Assembly (NCBI RefSeq): GCF_013364155.1
Contig: NZ_CP054916.1
Span: forward strand, 8,710,001 to 8,774,000
DNA: 64,000 nt
From: Streptomyces sp. NA02950
Lineage (GTDB): Bacteria; Actinomycetota; Actinomycetes; Streptomycetales; Streptomycetaceae
Direction: 5' to 3'
Shown: positions 19,386-28,175 of the stretch, piece after piece
Layout: each line of letters begins with the position of its first letter
Numbering within the stretch: the stretch's first letter is position 1
Made by a program: the position numbers and the translations under genes
Notes under the pieces: model-generated
What the model was told of the DNA's origin: nothing
Seen by the model: the letters and a program-made list of their open reading frames with translations, nothing else
Database searches by the model: none

Positions 19386-19778
19386 CCCGCCTTCTTCGTA
19401 ACAACTGACCTTGTGTCAGGGCGAGCAGAAAACTAGCCGTGCCCCGCAATACACGGATATTCCCCGAAATGACGGATTGACAATGCCCCATGCCATCGGG
19501 GACGTGTCCCACCCGCCGCTCACACCGCCGCCACCTGGAGAAACCCCTCCGCCGAGGGTGCCGTCCCGGACTCCCGCCGCGCTGGAGGATCGCTCGGTTC
19601 CGGGCGGACACCTCCAGGTCGTCCTATTCAGGCCCCGTCAGGGCACATCCGTCGGCCAATCTCGAAACCGGCGGCGGGATTTCGCGCGCGGGCGCGGGTG
19701 GACGGGTGTCCCGGGCGCCGCCACGGGGGCGGCGAAATGCCGTGGCGGACGACCCGCCCCTCCCCGCAGAATCCACGG
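19386..19778. other. gene-free stretch, promoter region only
   Basis: About 390 bp between the divergent Tat-protein gene and the frameshifted acetyltransferase. A slightly AT-richer patch at 19425-19485 (including ATTGACAATG) could hold a promoter. Open frames crossing it lack codon bias and ribosome-binding sites. Confidence 0.45.
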
Positions 19779-20440
19779 ATGACCTCATTGCCCCCCGGCC
19801 CGGCGGCCGACTTCGCCACCAAACCCGTCCTCGTCGGCGAGAAGGCGCTGCTGCGCCCTTCACCGTGGACGACGCACCGGCCATGGCCGTCATCCTCGAG
19901 GACGAGGAGGTCCGCGGTTTCACCGGTGGGTCGGGCGCTCCCGCCTTCGGGGAGCGGCGGCTGCGGGAGTGGTACGGAAGCCGGGGCGCGCAACCGGACC
20001 GGCTGGACCTGGCGGTCGTCGACCGGGCGAACGGCGCGCTGGTGGGTGAGGTCGTGCTCCACGAATGGGACGAGCCCAACCGCAGTTGCGCCTTCCGTAC
20101 GCTGCTCGGCCCACGGGGGCGGGACCGGGGCCTGGGCACGGAGGCCATCCGCCTGATCGTCGGTCATGGCTTCGAACGGCTCGGGCTGCACCGCATCTCG
20201 CTGGGGGTCTTCGCCTTCAACCCCCGGGCCCGCCGGGCGTACGAGAAGGTCGGCTTTGTCACCGAGGGAGTGGAACGCGAAGCGCTGCTGCACGAGGGCG
20301 CGTGGATCGACGCCGTGCTGATGTCCCTGCTGGACCGGGAGTGGGCGGTGCACCGTGGTGATCCGCGCCCCCCGGCGCCGCTGCCCCATGATGGAAGCCG
20401 CAAGCGGGCGAAGCCCGCGTCCCGCCCTCCGGAGGAGTGA
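19779..20440 (+). pseudogene. GNAT acetyltransferase broken by a one-base frameshift
   Basis: The ATG at 19779 opens a frame reading MTSLPPGPAADFATKPVLVG then EKALLRP, a normal GNAT N-terminus. It loses homology at about 19857. The expected continuation (FTVDDAPAMAVILEDEEV...) is in the +1 frame, reached if one base is restored in the CGCCCTTCACC tract at 19854-19864. The second part has the acetyl-CoA loop RGRDRGLGTEAIRLIV and the late FNPRARRAYEKVGFV of RimJ/RimL-type acetyltransferases, and ends at 20440. It is either a recent pseudogene or a sequencing error; an internal start at 19883 would lack the first strand. Confidence 0.7.
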
Positions 20441-20446
20441 GATCCC

Positions 20447-21148
20447 GTGCCACCCCCTCGTCGGCTCGCCGATCTGCCGTTCGCACGCCATCTCCGCGGG
20501 TTCGACGGGCCCCTGGCCGAAGGGGGCGACTACGACACCGTCCATCTGGACGGCGCCGACTTCGACGGGGCCGAGGGCGACGACGCCCGCTTCCTCGAGT
20601 GCGCCTTCTCCTCCGTGACCTTCACCGCGGGGCGCTTCCGCGGCGCCCGGTTCAATGACGTCTGGCTGGACGGGGTGCGCTGGGTCGGCACCGACCTGGC
20701 GGAGACCGACTGGCTGGACGCCGAGCTCATCGGCTGTGTGCTCGCCGGTCCGGAGGCGTTCGGCGCCAAGCTGCACCGGGTCACCTTCCACCGCTGTAAG
20801 TTCGAGTCGGTCAACCTGCGCACCGCCACCCTGCGGGAGGTCGCCTTCGCCGACTGCCTGCTGCGGGACGTCGACTTCAGCGGGGCCGCGCTGACCCGGG
20901 TGGAGTTCCCGGGCTCGGCGCTGGAGGGCGTCCGGTTCGCCGGGGCGCGGATGGCCGACACCGATCTGCGGGAGGCCACCCGGCTGGAGCTCACCGACGG
21001 CCATGACGCCCTGCGCGGCGCCGTCATCACCGGCGCGCAGTTGCTGGAGCTCGCCCCGATGTTCGCCGATGTGCTCGGGGTCAGGGTGGCGGAGACCGGA
21101 TCCGGTCCGGCGCGCCGCCCGTCCGGCCGACACGGCGGCAGACGCTGA
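20447..21148 (+). CDS. pentapeptide-repeat protein
   Basis: A 233-residue cytosolic pentapeptide-repeat protein. Residues about 33-190 follow the A(D/N)(L/F)xx pattern in a degenerate form (LDGADFDGAEGDDARFLECAF ... FRGARFNDVWLDGVRW ... VNLRTATLREVAFADCLLRD ... RFAGARMADTDLREA). A Cys or Phe often takes the inward position. The GTG start is preceded by GGAGGAG. This subgroup resembles fluoroquinolone-resistance-like pentapeptide proteins of actinobacteria, but the gyrase link is not shown here. Confidence 0.85.
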   Translation: MPPPRRLADLPFARHLRGFDGPLAEGGDYDTVHLDGADFDGAEGDDARFLECAFSSVTFTAGRFRGARFNDVWLDGVRWVGTDLAETDWLDAELIGCVLAGPEAFGAKLHRVTFHRCKFESVNLRTATLREVAFADCLLRDVDFSGAALTRVEFPGSALEGVRFAGARMADTDLREATRLELTDGHDALRGAVITGAQLLELAPMFADVLGVRVAETGSGPARRPSGRHGGRR

Positions 21149-21239
21149 GGGCTGACCCGGGGAGAAGAACGCCGTCGGCCCTCTGCGGCGGCGGGCCATA
21201 CGCTGGACCGGACCCGGGGGCGGGCGGCACGGTGGTCGG

Positions 21240-22358
21240 GTGCAAACGATGCCTTCCTCCCCCGCTCAGCCTCCCGCCACCTGGTTCGCCCGGCCCGCGG
21301 CCCGGACCTGGAGGTGTCCGCCCGCCCCGGACGACGTACGCCGCTTCCATACGGCGCGGTCCGACTACGCGTCCACTCCGCTGACCGAACTCCCCTCGCT
21401 CGCAGCCGAGTTGGGTGTCGGCCGGGTGTTCGTCAAGGACGAGTCGTCCCGCCTCGGGCTGCCCGCGTTCAAGGCGCTCGGCGCGTCCTGGGCGATCCAC
21501 CGGATCCTGGCGGGGCGGGCGCCCGGCGCTCCCGTACGGCTGGTGACCGCAACCGACGGCAACCACGGCCGGGCCGTGGCCCGGATGGCGCGGCTGAACG
21601 GACGGCCCGCCCATGTGTTCGTTCCCCGCGGTGTGCACCCGGACGCGGTGGCCGCCATCGAGGCCGAGGGCGCGCGGGTGACCCGGGTGGACGGGCCGTA
21701 CGACGTGGCGGTGCGGCGCGCGGCCGAGGCCGCGGACGAGCCGTCGGCCGTACTGGTCCAGGACACCTCCTGGCCCGGGTACGAGGAGATCCCGGGCTGG
21801 ATCGTTGAGGGCTACGCGACCCTGTTCCATGAGATCGATCAGCAACTACGGGCCATGAGGGCTCAGTTGCCGGATCTGCTCGCCGTTCCGGTGGGGGTGG
21901 GCTCGCTCGCCCAGGCCGCCGTCACCCACTACCGGAGCCGCCCCGCCGGCCCCGCTCCTGCCCTGCTGGCCGTGGAGCCGGTGGCCGCGGCCTGTGTGCT
22001 GGCGAGTCTGGTCCGCGGGGAGCCGGTCGCCGTGGACACCGGTGAGACGGCGATGGCCGGCCTGAACTGCGGTACGCCCTCCGGTCTCGCCTGGCCCGCA
22101 CTGCGCGACGGGCTGGACGCGGCCGTCGCCGTCACCGATGCCGACAGCGCCCGCGCCTCCCGTGACCTCGCCGCCCTCGGTGTCTCCTCGGGGCCCTGCG
22201 GCGCCGCCTCGCTGGCCGGTGTGCGCGCCGCCCTCACCGGGGAGGGCGCCGACGACCGACGTGGCGCGCTCGGGGTCGCACCGACCGCCACCCTCGTGCT
22301 GCTGAGTACCGAAGGCACGGCGGCCAATCCCGCCACCACCCCGGGAGCCTCGCCCTGA
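21240..22358 (+). CDS. PLP-dependent lyase, diaminopropionate ammonia-lyase-like
   Basis: A 372-residue fold-type II PLP enzyme (threonine dehydratase/tryptophan synthase beta superfamily). The PLP lysine is Lys78 in LGLPAFKALGASWA, a segment typical of diaminopropionate ammonia-lyase. The phosphate/substrate loop is TATDGNHGRAVARMA and the C-terminal GLNCGTPSGLAWP also matches that family. Expected chemistry is alpha,beta-elimination of diaminopropionate or a related amino acid to pyruvate and ammonia. Start codons at 21240 (GTG) and 21249 (ATG) are both possible. It has no close operon partner. Confidence 0.8.
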   Translation: MQTMPSSPAQPPATWFARPAARTWRCPPAPDDVRRFHTARSDYASTPLTELPSLAAELGVGRVFVKDESSRLGLPAFKALGASWAIHRILAGRAPGAPVRLVTATDGNHGRAVARMARLNGRPAHVFVPRGVHPDAVAAIEAEGARVTRVDGPYDVAVRRAAEAADEPSAVLVQDTSWPGYEEIPGWIVEGYATLFHEIDQQLRAMRAQLPDLLAVPVGVGSLAQAAVTHYRSRPAGPAPALLAVEPVAAACVLASLVRGEPVAVDTGETAMAGLNCGTPSGLAWPALRDGLDAAVAVTDADSARASRDLAALGVSSGPCGAASLAGVRAALTGEGADDRRGALGVAPTATLVLLSTEGTAANPATTPGASP

Positions 22359-22401
22359 CGGCTCCGGTGGCCACCGAGGCACAGGGTGGCGGGACGGCCG
22401 G

Positions 22402-23163
22402 TCAGCGGGTCATCAGCCAGGGCTGCTGCGGCAGTGGACTCCCGGTCTCCAGCAGCGACTTCAGGTTGGACAGCACCGCGGCCCAGCCTCCGGCCGCCGC
22501 CTCCCGCTCGGCCTCGTCGGCCAGGTTCTCGTGGGTCACGGTCAGCCGGACGATCTCGTTGTGCGGCTGGATGTCGAAGGTGACCCGCGAGGGCCCTCCG
22601 GCGGGTTCCTCGCCGGGCGCGGCCCAGGTGGTCACCAGTCGTGTCGGCGGCACGCTCTCCTCGACCGTGCCGACCACATCGGCGATGTCCGAGCCGTCCG
22701 TACGCCGGTGCTCCCAGGCGGAACCGGGCCGCCAGTCGGACACATTGCTGTGGCCCCAGTACTCGGCCGTCAGATCGGCATCGGTCAGCGCCTGCCACAC
22801 CCTCTCCGGTGTGGACTCGATGTAGATGACGTACACGAACGTCGGCTTGTCGGCCATGGCTTCCTCCGCTTGTCGTTTCACCGCGCTCAGCGCGCTCAGC
22901 CGCGGGCGCTCGAACGTGGCGATCCACCGCTCCTGGACCTCCTGGAGGGGGACGGGATTGAGGTAGTGGAGTTTTTCGCGGCCCCGCCGGACCGTAGTGA
23001 CGAGATGGGCGGCCTCGAGCACGGCCAGGTGCTGTGTGGCGGACTGACGGGTCATCTCCAGGCGGTGGCACAGCTCGCCCAGTGTCTGCCCGTTGTGCTC
23101 ATGCAGCCGGTCCAGCAGATAGCGCCGGGTCTGATCGGCCAGTGCCTTGAAGACCTTGTCCAT
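22402..23163 (-). CDS. ArsR-type HTH fused to SRPBCC/AHSA1 domain
   Basis: A 253-residue fusion. Residues 1-95 are an ArsR-like winged helix (MDKVFKALADQTRRYLLDRLHE ... MTRQSATQHLAVLEAAHLV). Residues about 105-245 are an AHSA1/SRPBCC ligand-binding domain (FVYVIYIESTPERVWQALTDADLTAEYWG ... VTHENLADE ... GWAAVLSNLKSLLETG). This HTH-SRPBCC fusion is a known actinobacterial arrangement. It joins in one protein what is often a two-gene pair. The ATG at 23163 is preferred over a GTG at 23175. An inverted repeat at 23186-23205 is a likely autoregulatory site. Confidence 0.88.
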   Translation of the reverse strand: MDKVFKALADQTRRYLLDRLHEHNGQTLGELCHRLEMTRQSATQHLAVLEAAHLVTTVRRGREKLHYLNPVPLQEVQERWIATFERPRLSALSAVKRQAEEAMADKPTFVYVIYIESTPERVWQALTDADLTAEYWGHSNVSDWRPGSAWEHRRTDGSDIADVVGTVEESVPPTRLVTTWAAPGEEPAGGPSRVTFDIQPHNEIVRLTVTHENLADEAEREAAAGGWAAVLSNLKSLLETGSPLPQQPWLMTR

Positions 23164-23185
23164 GTCCGAGCTCACGCTTCACGTT

Positions 23186-23205
23186 ATGCAGGCGATTACC
23201 TGCAT
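23186..23205. promoter_or_regulatory. candidate ArsR operator (ATGCAGG-N6-CCTGCAT)
   Basis: A perfect 7-bp inverted repeat with a 6-bp spacer, 23 bp upstream of the ArsR-SRPBCC start. ArsR-family repressors usually bind such short dyads over their own promoter. Binding is inferred from position. Confidence 0.55.
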
Positions 23206-23232
23206 GTCAATCGATCTGACTGGTCGCGCTTT

Positions 23233-23250
23233 GTACCTACTAGTATGTAC
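23233..23250. promoter_or_regulatory. palindromic operator-like site centred on ACTAGT
   Basis: GTACCTACTAGTATGTAC is an imperfect 18-bp palindrome, with an 8-bp perfect core TACTAGTA and GTAC at both ends. It lies 82 bp upstream of the tautomerase-like gene, where a TetR- or HxlR-type regulator could bind. No matching regulator gene is adjacent other than the divergent ArsR fusion. Confidence 0.45.
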
Positions 23251-23269
23251 AGTCGACCGCGATGGCCGC

Positions 23270-23317
23270 GATCGGCAACCGACGAGATCGGCGACCGACG
23301 AGATCGGCGACCGACGA
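23270..23317. repeat. three tandem copies of a 16-bp unit
   Basis: The unit GATCGGCGACCGACGA occurs three times head to tail (23270-23285, 23286-23301, 23302-23317); the first copy has one mismatch. The array ends exactly at the Shine-Dalgarno site (AAGGAG) of the next gene. It could vary leader length by slippage or fold as a leader structure. Function unknown. Confidence 0.8.
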
Positions 23318-23331
23318 AGGAGAACCCCGCC

Positions 23332-23760
23332 ATGCCCCTGGTCCGTATCGACGCGTTGAGGGCCGACAGCGAGCGGCTGGACGCGCTCGGCCGCGCCGTG
23401 CACGACGCCCTCGTGGAGACGATCGGCTTTCCGCCCGACGACCGGTTCCAGATCCTCACCGGTCACGACGGCGCCAGCGGCGCCCTGCGCTACGACGACT
23501 ACCTCGGGGTGCACCGCGACGACGGCATCGTGTTCGTCGCGATCACGATGCGCGCCGGGCGCCCGTCCGAGCGGAAGCGGGCGCTGTACCGGCGGATCGC
23601 CGAACTGGCCGAGGAGTACGCCGGGACCGAGCCGCGCAATGTGTTCATCACGATCACCGAGAACGAGTCGATCGACTGGTCCTTCGGCCACGGGATCGCG
23701 CAGTACGCCGTCCCCCCGGAGGGGACCGGCGAGACGGCGGTGGCGGATGGCGCGTCCTAA
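23332..23760 (+). CDS. tautomerase-superfamily protein
   Basis: A 142-residue protein of the 4-oxalocrotonate-tautomerase superfamily, the longer form with two beta-alpha-beta units. The mature N-terminus would be Pro2 (M-PLVRIDAL), the catalytic general base. The second half (GIVFVAITMRAGRPSERKRALYRRIAELAEEYAG, then NVFITITENESIDWSFGHG) matches tautomerase_2-type proteins. It should isomerise an enol or keto acid; the substrate is unknown. Its stop overlaps the convergent DinB gene by 4 bp. Confidence 0.85.
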   Translation: MPLVRIDALRADSERLDALGRAVHDALVETIGFPPDDRFQILTGHDGASGALRYDDYLGVHRDDGIVFVAITMRAGRPSERKRALYRRIAELAEEYAGTEPRNVFITITENESIDWSFGHGIAQYAVPPEGTGETAVADGAS

Positions 23761-24263
23761 CGCCGCCGCAGCGCCCCGCGGACGAAGGCCGCCTGTCCCG
23801 CGTGTTGGAGATCGTCGGCGATGACGCTGACCAGCCGGACGCCGAGGGTCACCGCCGGGGTCCACGCCTCGTCCACGATCCGGTCGAGGTCGGTGTCCCG
23901 GAGCCCCCGGACGTACGCGAGCGTGTTCTCGTGCACGGCGTCGTAGTACCCGGTGAGCAGCTCGGCGTCCGCCCGGACCGCCGCCACGTCCTTGCCGCGG
24001 TGGCCGTAGCCGGTGGCCGCCGGGGGGAACGGCAGCCCGAACCGGTCGTACCAGCCGTCCGTCGTCCAGAGCTGCTCGGTGCCCGCGGCGTCGCCGACAT
24101 GGTCGTCCTGAATACGGGTCAGATGCCAGACCAGCCAGGCGATGGAATTGGCCCCGGCGTCGAGCCGTACGGCCAGTTCGTCCTCGCTGAGACCGTCCAC
24201 GGCCATGTGCACGGCCTCGGACACCCGGTCGAAGGCGTCGGCCAGCAGATCTGCGCTCCTCAT
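23757..24263 (-). CDS. DinB/DUF664-family protein
   Basis: A 168-residue four-helix-bundle protein of the DinB/YfiT/DUF664 group. Many actinobacterial members are mycothiol-dependent transferases. The metal-site histidines are in WLVWHLTRIQDDHV near residue 45 and DDLQHAGQAAFVRG near residue 155. It lies next to an MDMPI-family gene on the same strand, 131 bp away. The substrate is unknown. Confidence 0.82.
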   Translation of the reverse strand: MRSADLLADAFDRVSEAVHMAVDGLSEDELAVRLDAGANSIAWLVWHLTRIQDDHVGDAAGTEQLWTTDGWYDRFGLPFPPAATGYGHRGKDVAAVRADAELLTGYYDAVHENTLAYVRGLRDTDLDRIVDEAWTPAVTLGVRLVSVIADDLQHAGQAAFVRGALRRR

Positions 24264-24394
24264 ACGCGGCTCCCTCGTCGCTCGTCCGTCGTCGGCCGGT
24301 CCGCCGCCCGGCCGGTCCGCCACTCGGCCTTTCGGTCGGTCCGCCACTCGGCTTGCGTACCATCGTTGCACCCGGGGGCGGCGGAGCCACGGGC

Positions 24395-25213
24395 TCAGAC
24401 CGGTGGCACGAGGGTGAAATACCGGTCGAGCACCGCACGGTCGCCGGTCACCGACGCGAGCCGGTCCGCGGGGACGCGCTGCCAGAGGAAGAGCATCAGA
24501 TCCGAGGCCGTACCGGTCAGCTCGACATCGCACGGCTCGTCCGGGGCGCCGGGCGCGGTGTGCTCGGTGAGCCGGACGGCGTCGCCCTCGAAGCGGACCG
24601 ACCACACCTCGGGACCGTCGGTGCGGCGGAACCGGAAGTGTTCGCCCGCGCCGGGCGGGGCCTGCTTCCAGACACGCCGGGCCGGTGCCATCACCTCGAA
24701 GGTGTGGGGGACCGCGTAGGCCGCGAGTTCGGCCGCCATCGGCCGGGGCGGTACGGAGGCGGCGAGCTCGGCGTCCCAGCGGTGCAGGGCCGCCTCGATG
24801 CTCTGAATCCGCAGCCAGAATCCGGCGGACCGCTCCGTGGACCAGGTCCACACCCGCTCGTCCGGATCGACGCTCCGGAACAGGGCGTCCAGCGCGGCGG
24901 CCCCGTCGGCGAACCAGTCGACGAGGCTCCCCGGAACCGGCCCGAGATGCGGTCCGCCCTCGGGCGCGGGCCAGCCCTCGCGGTCCTCCGGCGGCTGGAA
25001 CAGGCTGATGTCCGTGGTGTCCGGCGGCTCCGCGAGCCGTTCCCGTACGGTGTGGGCGACATAGCGGTGCACGGCGCCCAGGTGGAACACCAGATCGGAC
25101 ATCGACCAGTCGGGGCAGGAGGGGACCAGTGGTGCGTCGCCGCCATCGGCGGCCTGGCGGGCGACGGCCTCGAACGCCGTGATCTCTCGGTGGAAATGCG
25201 CGGTGAAGTCCAT
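24395..25213 (-). CDS. MDMPI-family (maleylpyruvate-isomerase-like) protein
   Basis: A 272-residue protein of the mycothiol-dependent maleylpyruvate isomerase family. The N-terminal DinB-like metal-binding domain has VPSCPDWSMSDLVFHLGAVHRYVAHTV, where the His residues after PDW are metal ligands, and later IQSIEAALHRWDAEL. The C-terminal MDMPI_C domain carries VRFEGDAVRLTEHT and DVELTGTASDLMLFLWQRV. The exact reaction is not known; most paralogues are not true maleylpyruvate isomerases. The start at 25213 has GGGAAGAG upstream. Confidence 0.82.
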   Translation of the reverse strand: MDFTAHFHREITAFEAVARQAADGGDAPLVPSCPDWSMSDLVFHLGAVHRYVAHTVRERLAEPPDTTDISLFQPPEDREGWPAPEGGPHLGPVPGSLVDWFADGAAALDALFRSVDPDERVWTWSTERSAGFWLRIQSIEAALHRWDAELAASVPPRPMAAELAAYAVPHTFEVMAPARRVWKQAPPGAGEHFRFRRTDGPEVWSVRFEGDAVRLTEHTAPGAPDEPCDVELTGTASDLMLFLWQRVPADRLASVTGDRAVLDRYFTLVPPV

Positions 25214-25284
25214 ACGTGACACTCTTCCCGCCACGGTTCCGCCGTGCGCCACGCGTTCGCCCGCAGCGGAGCTTCTCGGCCGAG

Positions 25285-25405
25285 AGCCGAACGCCGCCCG
25301 CACGTGCGCACAGGCGCTCGGTGGCCCGCTCGGTGAGCGTGAAGTCCGCCACCATCCGCTCCTCCGGAACGCCCAGCAGGGCCAGTACGCGGCATCCTGA
25401 GGTGA
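25285..25405 (-). pseudogene. remnant of a tyrosine-phosphatase-like gene
   Basis: Within a 224-bp gap the minus strand encodes VLALLGVPEERMVADFTLTE and then RATERL. This resembles the segment after the active-site CxxGKDRTG loop of actinobacterial tyrosine phosphatases of the Y_phosphatase3 kind. No P-loop or N-terminal half is found upstream, so it looks like a decayed fragment of about 40 codons. The similarity is short; this is a tentative call. Confidence 0.35.
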
Positions 25406-25437
25406 TCTCTACGTGATGGCGGGGTGCTGAGGGACCG

Positions 25438-26727
25438 TCAGATGGTGACCACCTCGACCGGCAGATGTTTGATGCCGTTGACGAAGTTGGAGCGCACCCG
25501 GGGTACTTCGCCGGTCAGCCGGATGTCGGCGATCCGCGGGATCAGCTCCTCGAACATGATCCGCATTTCGGTGCGGGCCAGCAGATTGCCCAGGCACAGA
25601 TGGGGGCTGCCCTTGCCGAAGGTGACGTGGTCGTTGGAGCGCCGGGTGACGTCGAAGGCGTACGGGTCGGGGAAGACGGCCTCGTCGCGGTTGCCCGAGG
25701 CGTACCACATGACGACCTTGTCGCCCTCCTTGATGTGCCTGCCGCCCAGTTCGACATCGCGGGTCGCGGTGCGGCGGAAGTGGTAGACCGGCGACGCCCA
25801 GCGCAGGAACTCCTCCACGGCGCCCGGGATCAGGGAGGGGTCCCGGCGCAGCAGATCGAGCTGGCCCGGGTTCTGGATCAGCGCGAGCATGGAGTGCGAG
25901 ATGGCGTGCCGGGTGGTCTCGTTGCCCGCGACGACCAGCAGCAGGAAGTAGTTGTCGAAGTCCTGCCCGGAGAGCGGCACCCCGTCCCGTGGGGTCTCGT
26001 TGACCAGCCGGGACACCAGGTCGGTGCCGTCACCGCCGCGCCGCTGACGCGCCAGTTCCCGACCGTAGGCGAACACTTCGAGGGAGGCGGGGGAGCGGAA
26101 CGGCAGATCGCGGTAGTTCTCGCTCTCCGCGCTGTCGAGCAGCACATCGGCGTAGTCGGGGTCGGTGTTGCCGATGATGCGGTTGCCCCAGTCGATCAGC
26201 TGCTGGGTGTCGTCCTCGGGGACGTCGAGGAGGCGGGCGAGTACATTGATGGGGAAATCCGCGGACACCTCCTGGACGAAGTCGAAGCGGCCCTGGGCGA
26301 GGGCGGTGTCGAGGGTCTTCGCGGTCAGTCCGCGCAGGAAGTCGGTGTAGGTGTTGATGACCCCGGCGCCGAACTGGCGCTGGAGCAGCCGGCGCAGCGC
26401 CTGGTGGCGCAGTCCGTCCAGTTCGAGGATGGAGGCGCGGCGGGCGATCTGGTCCTCGTCCACTTCCTCCAGGTTGACGAACTTGGTCGAGGTGAACGTC
26501 TCGGGGTCGCGGTCGACCCGGACGATGTCCTCGTGCCGGGTCACGGCCCAGAACCCGTGGTGGGGCGCGGCCTCGGGCTGCCAGTGGACGGGGTCCTGAT
26601 GGCGCAGGGTGTGGAACATCCGCCAGGGAGTGGTCCCGTCGCGGAACCTGTCGAGGTCGGTCAGGTCCACCTCGTCGAGGGGGAGGGGTTCGGGCACCCC
26701 GGTGCGGGCGGTGGCGGGGGAGGTCAC
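25438..26727 (-). CDS. cytochrome P450
   Basis: A 429-residue soluble bacterial class I P450. The I-helix oxygen-activation motif is AGNETTRH, the K-helix is EEFLRW, and the haem-binding loop FGKGSPHLCLG places the thiolate at Cys378. GTG start with GAAGGAG upstream. It lies 46 bp downstream of the gamma-glutamyl ligase gene in the same transcript. The divergent transcript supplies a ferredoxin and a reductase, so electron transfer NADH-FdR-Fdx-P450 is likely. With the ring-cleavage genes it may hydroxylate an aromatic ring or oxidise the carbon next to nitrogen. It resembles actinobacterial steroid/alkyl-type CYP123-125 relatives only loosely. Confidence 0.9.
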   Translation of the reverse strand: MTSPATARTGVPEPLPLDEVDLTDLDRFRDGTTPWRMFHTLRHQDPVHWQPEAAPHHGFWAVTRHEDIVRVDRDPETFTSTKFVNLEEVDEDQIARRASILELDGLRHQALRRLLQRQFGAGVINTYTDFLRGLTAKTLDTALAQGRFDFVQEVSADFPINVLARLLDVPEDDTQQLIDWGNRIIGNTDPDYADVLLDSAESENYRDLPFRSPASLEVFAYGRELARQRRGGDGTDLVSRLVNETPRDGVPLSGQDFDNYFLLLVVAGNETTRHAISHSMLALIQNPGQLDLLRRDPSLIPGAVEEFLRWASPVYHFRRTATRDVELGGRHIKEGDKVVMWYASGNRDEAVFPDPYAFDVTRRSNDHVTFGKGSPHLCLGNLLARTEMRIMFEELIPRIADIRLTGEVPRVRSNFVNGIKHLPVEVVTI

Positions 26728-26773
26728 GTTGGCTCCTTCGAAGGCGGGGGCGTCAGGCGGGGGTCATCGGCCG

Positions 26774-28129
26774 TCACAGGTGGTAGGCGTACTCGGTGAA
26801 CTCCCAGTCGGTGACGTGGCGTTCGAAGCGCTGGACCTCATCGCGTTTGTAGGAGAGGAAGGACGAGGTGAAGTCCTTGCCGAGGACACCGGCCAGGGCC
26901 TCGTCGGCTTCCAGCGCGTCCAGGGCGGCCGCCAGGGACCGCGGAAGGAGCCGGGACTTCTCGGGGTCGTAGCCGTAGCCCTCGAGCGGGGCGGGCGGCT
27001 CCGTACCCTCCTGGACACCGAGCAGCGCGGCGCCGCACACGGCAGCGATGGCGAGGTAGGGATTGGCGCCCGCGTCGCCGAGGCGCAGTTCGAGACGGGT
27101 GCCCGCGCCGCGCTCGGGCGGTATGCGCACCATGGCGCTGCGGTTGTCCAGGCCCCAGTCGATCAGCCAGGGGGCGAGGGTGTCGGGGCCGAACCGCTTG
27201 TAGGAGTTGACGGTCGGGTTGAGCAGCGCGGCCAGTGCCGGGGCGTGGGCGAGAATGCCCGCGACGGCGTGGCGCGCGGAGTCGGAGAGCCCGAAGGGGG
27301 CGACGGGGTCCGCGAAGGCGTTGTGGCCCTCGGGGGTGTCGCAGGACAGATGGAGATGGAAGCCGGAGCCGCCCGCGTCATTGCGGGGCTTGGCCATGAA
27401 GGTGGCCAACTTGCCCTCTTTTCGGGCGAGTTCCTTGACCGCGGACTTGAAGCGGAAGGCGCGGTCGGCGGCGTCCAGACCGGCGGAGTGGGTCAGATTG
27501 ATCTCGTACTGCCCGCCGTCGAACTCATGGTTGCCGGTGACCACGCCGATGCCCAGGTCGCGCAGCATCCGCAGGGTGCGCAACAGATGGTTGTCCGGGT
27601 CGGCGCGCAGCCCCGCGGTGTACACGGCACCGGGGACCTCCGAGTGGCGGCGCCAGCCCGAGGGGGCGGCCGGGTCCGGTTCGAGCAGGAAGTACTCCAG
27701 CTCGGGGCCGATGACCGGGTGCAGTCCGGCGTCCGCGCAGCGGGCGAGGACGGAGCGCAGCAGATCGCGCGGTGACTCGGGGGCCGGTGCGCCGGTGGCC
27801 GGATCGATGGTGTCGCCGAGGCACCACGCGACCCCGGGCTCCCAGGGCAGGGTGACCAGGGTCTCCGGATCGGGGGTGACGACCACATCGGGCAGCCCCG
27901 CGTCGAGGCCGCCGGAGACCGGGACCACATCCCCCTGCGGGCTGGTGTGGTAGACGGCGCGGCAGAAGGCCAGACCGTGTGCACAGGCGGCGGGAAGGTG
28001 TTCCAGCAGGACATCGCGGGACCGGTCGATCCCGATGAGATCGGGGAAGGACACCCGGACCACATCGATGCCCTCGGCGGCGAGCCGGTCCATGTGGTGG
28101 CGGACGTGCGCTGGGTCGTGGGCAGTCAC
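26774..28129 (-). CDS. glutamine-synthetase-like gamma-glutamyl-amine ligase
   Basis: A 451-residue GlnA-like enzyme. It should use ATP to couple the gamma-carboxyl of glutamate to an amine, as PuuA or Streptomyces GlnA3/GlnA4 do. Metal-site glutamates Glu143 and Glu145 are in GPELEYFLL. NHEFDGGQYEINLTH, GSGFHLHLSC and NSYKRFGP follow as in the family. The GTG start at 28129 is chosen for GAGGAGG five bases upstream; an in-frame upstream start would add a Glu/Pro-rich extension. PuuC-, PuuD- and permease-like genes lie 7-10 kb away in the same island. This supports an amine-catabolic rather than an ammonium-assimilation role. Confidence 0.85.
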   Translation of the reverse strand: MTAHDPAHVRHHMDRLAAEGIDVVRVSFPDLIGIDRSRDVLLEHLPAACAHGLAFCRAVYHTSPQGDVVPVSGGLDAGLPDVVVTPDPETLVTLPWEPGVAWCLGDTIDPATGAPAPESPRDLLRSVLARCADAGLHPVIGPELEYFLLEPDPAAPSGWRRHSEVPGAVYTAGLRADPDNHLLRTLRMLRDLGIGVVTGNHEFDGGQYEINLTHSAGLDAADRAFRFKSAVKELARKEGKLATFMAKPRNDAGGSGFHLHLSCDTPEGHNAFADPVAPFGLSDSARHAVAGILAHAPALAALLNPTVNSYKRFGPDTLAPWLIDWGLDNRSAMVRIPPERGAGTRLELRLGDAGANPYLAIAAVCGAALLGVQEGTEPPAPLEGYGYDPEKSRLLPRSLAAALDALEADEALAGVLGKDFTSSFLSYKRDEVQRFERHVTDWEFTEYAYHL

Positions 28130-28175
28130 CGATGCCTCCTCGGGCGGTTCGGATGCCTCAGGGCTTTCATTTGAT

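Noticed and set aside
19628..21199. Long minus-strand frame opposite the acetyltransferase and pentapeptide genes
   Set aside because: Low-complexity translation without motifs; the plus strand has the real pentapeptide and GNAT features.
26774..28129. Primary glutamine synthetase GlnA
   Set aside because: The gene context is amine catabolism with PuuC/PuuD/permease partners, and the sequence is closer in pattern to gamma-glutamyl-amine ligases than to assimilatory GlnA.
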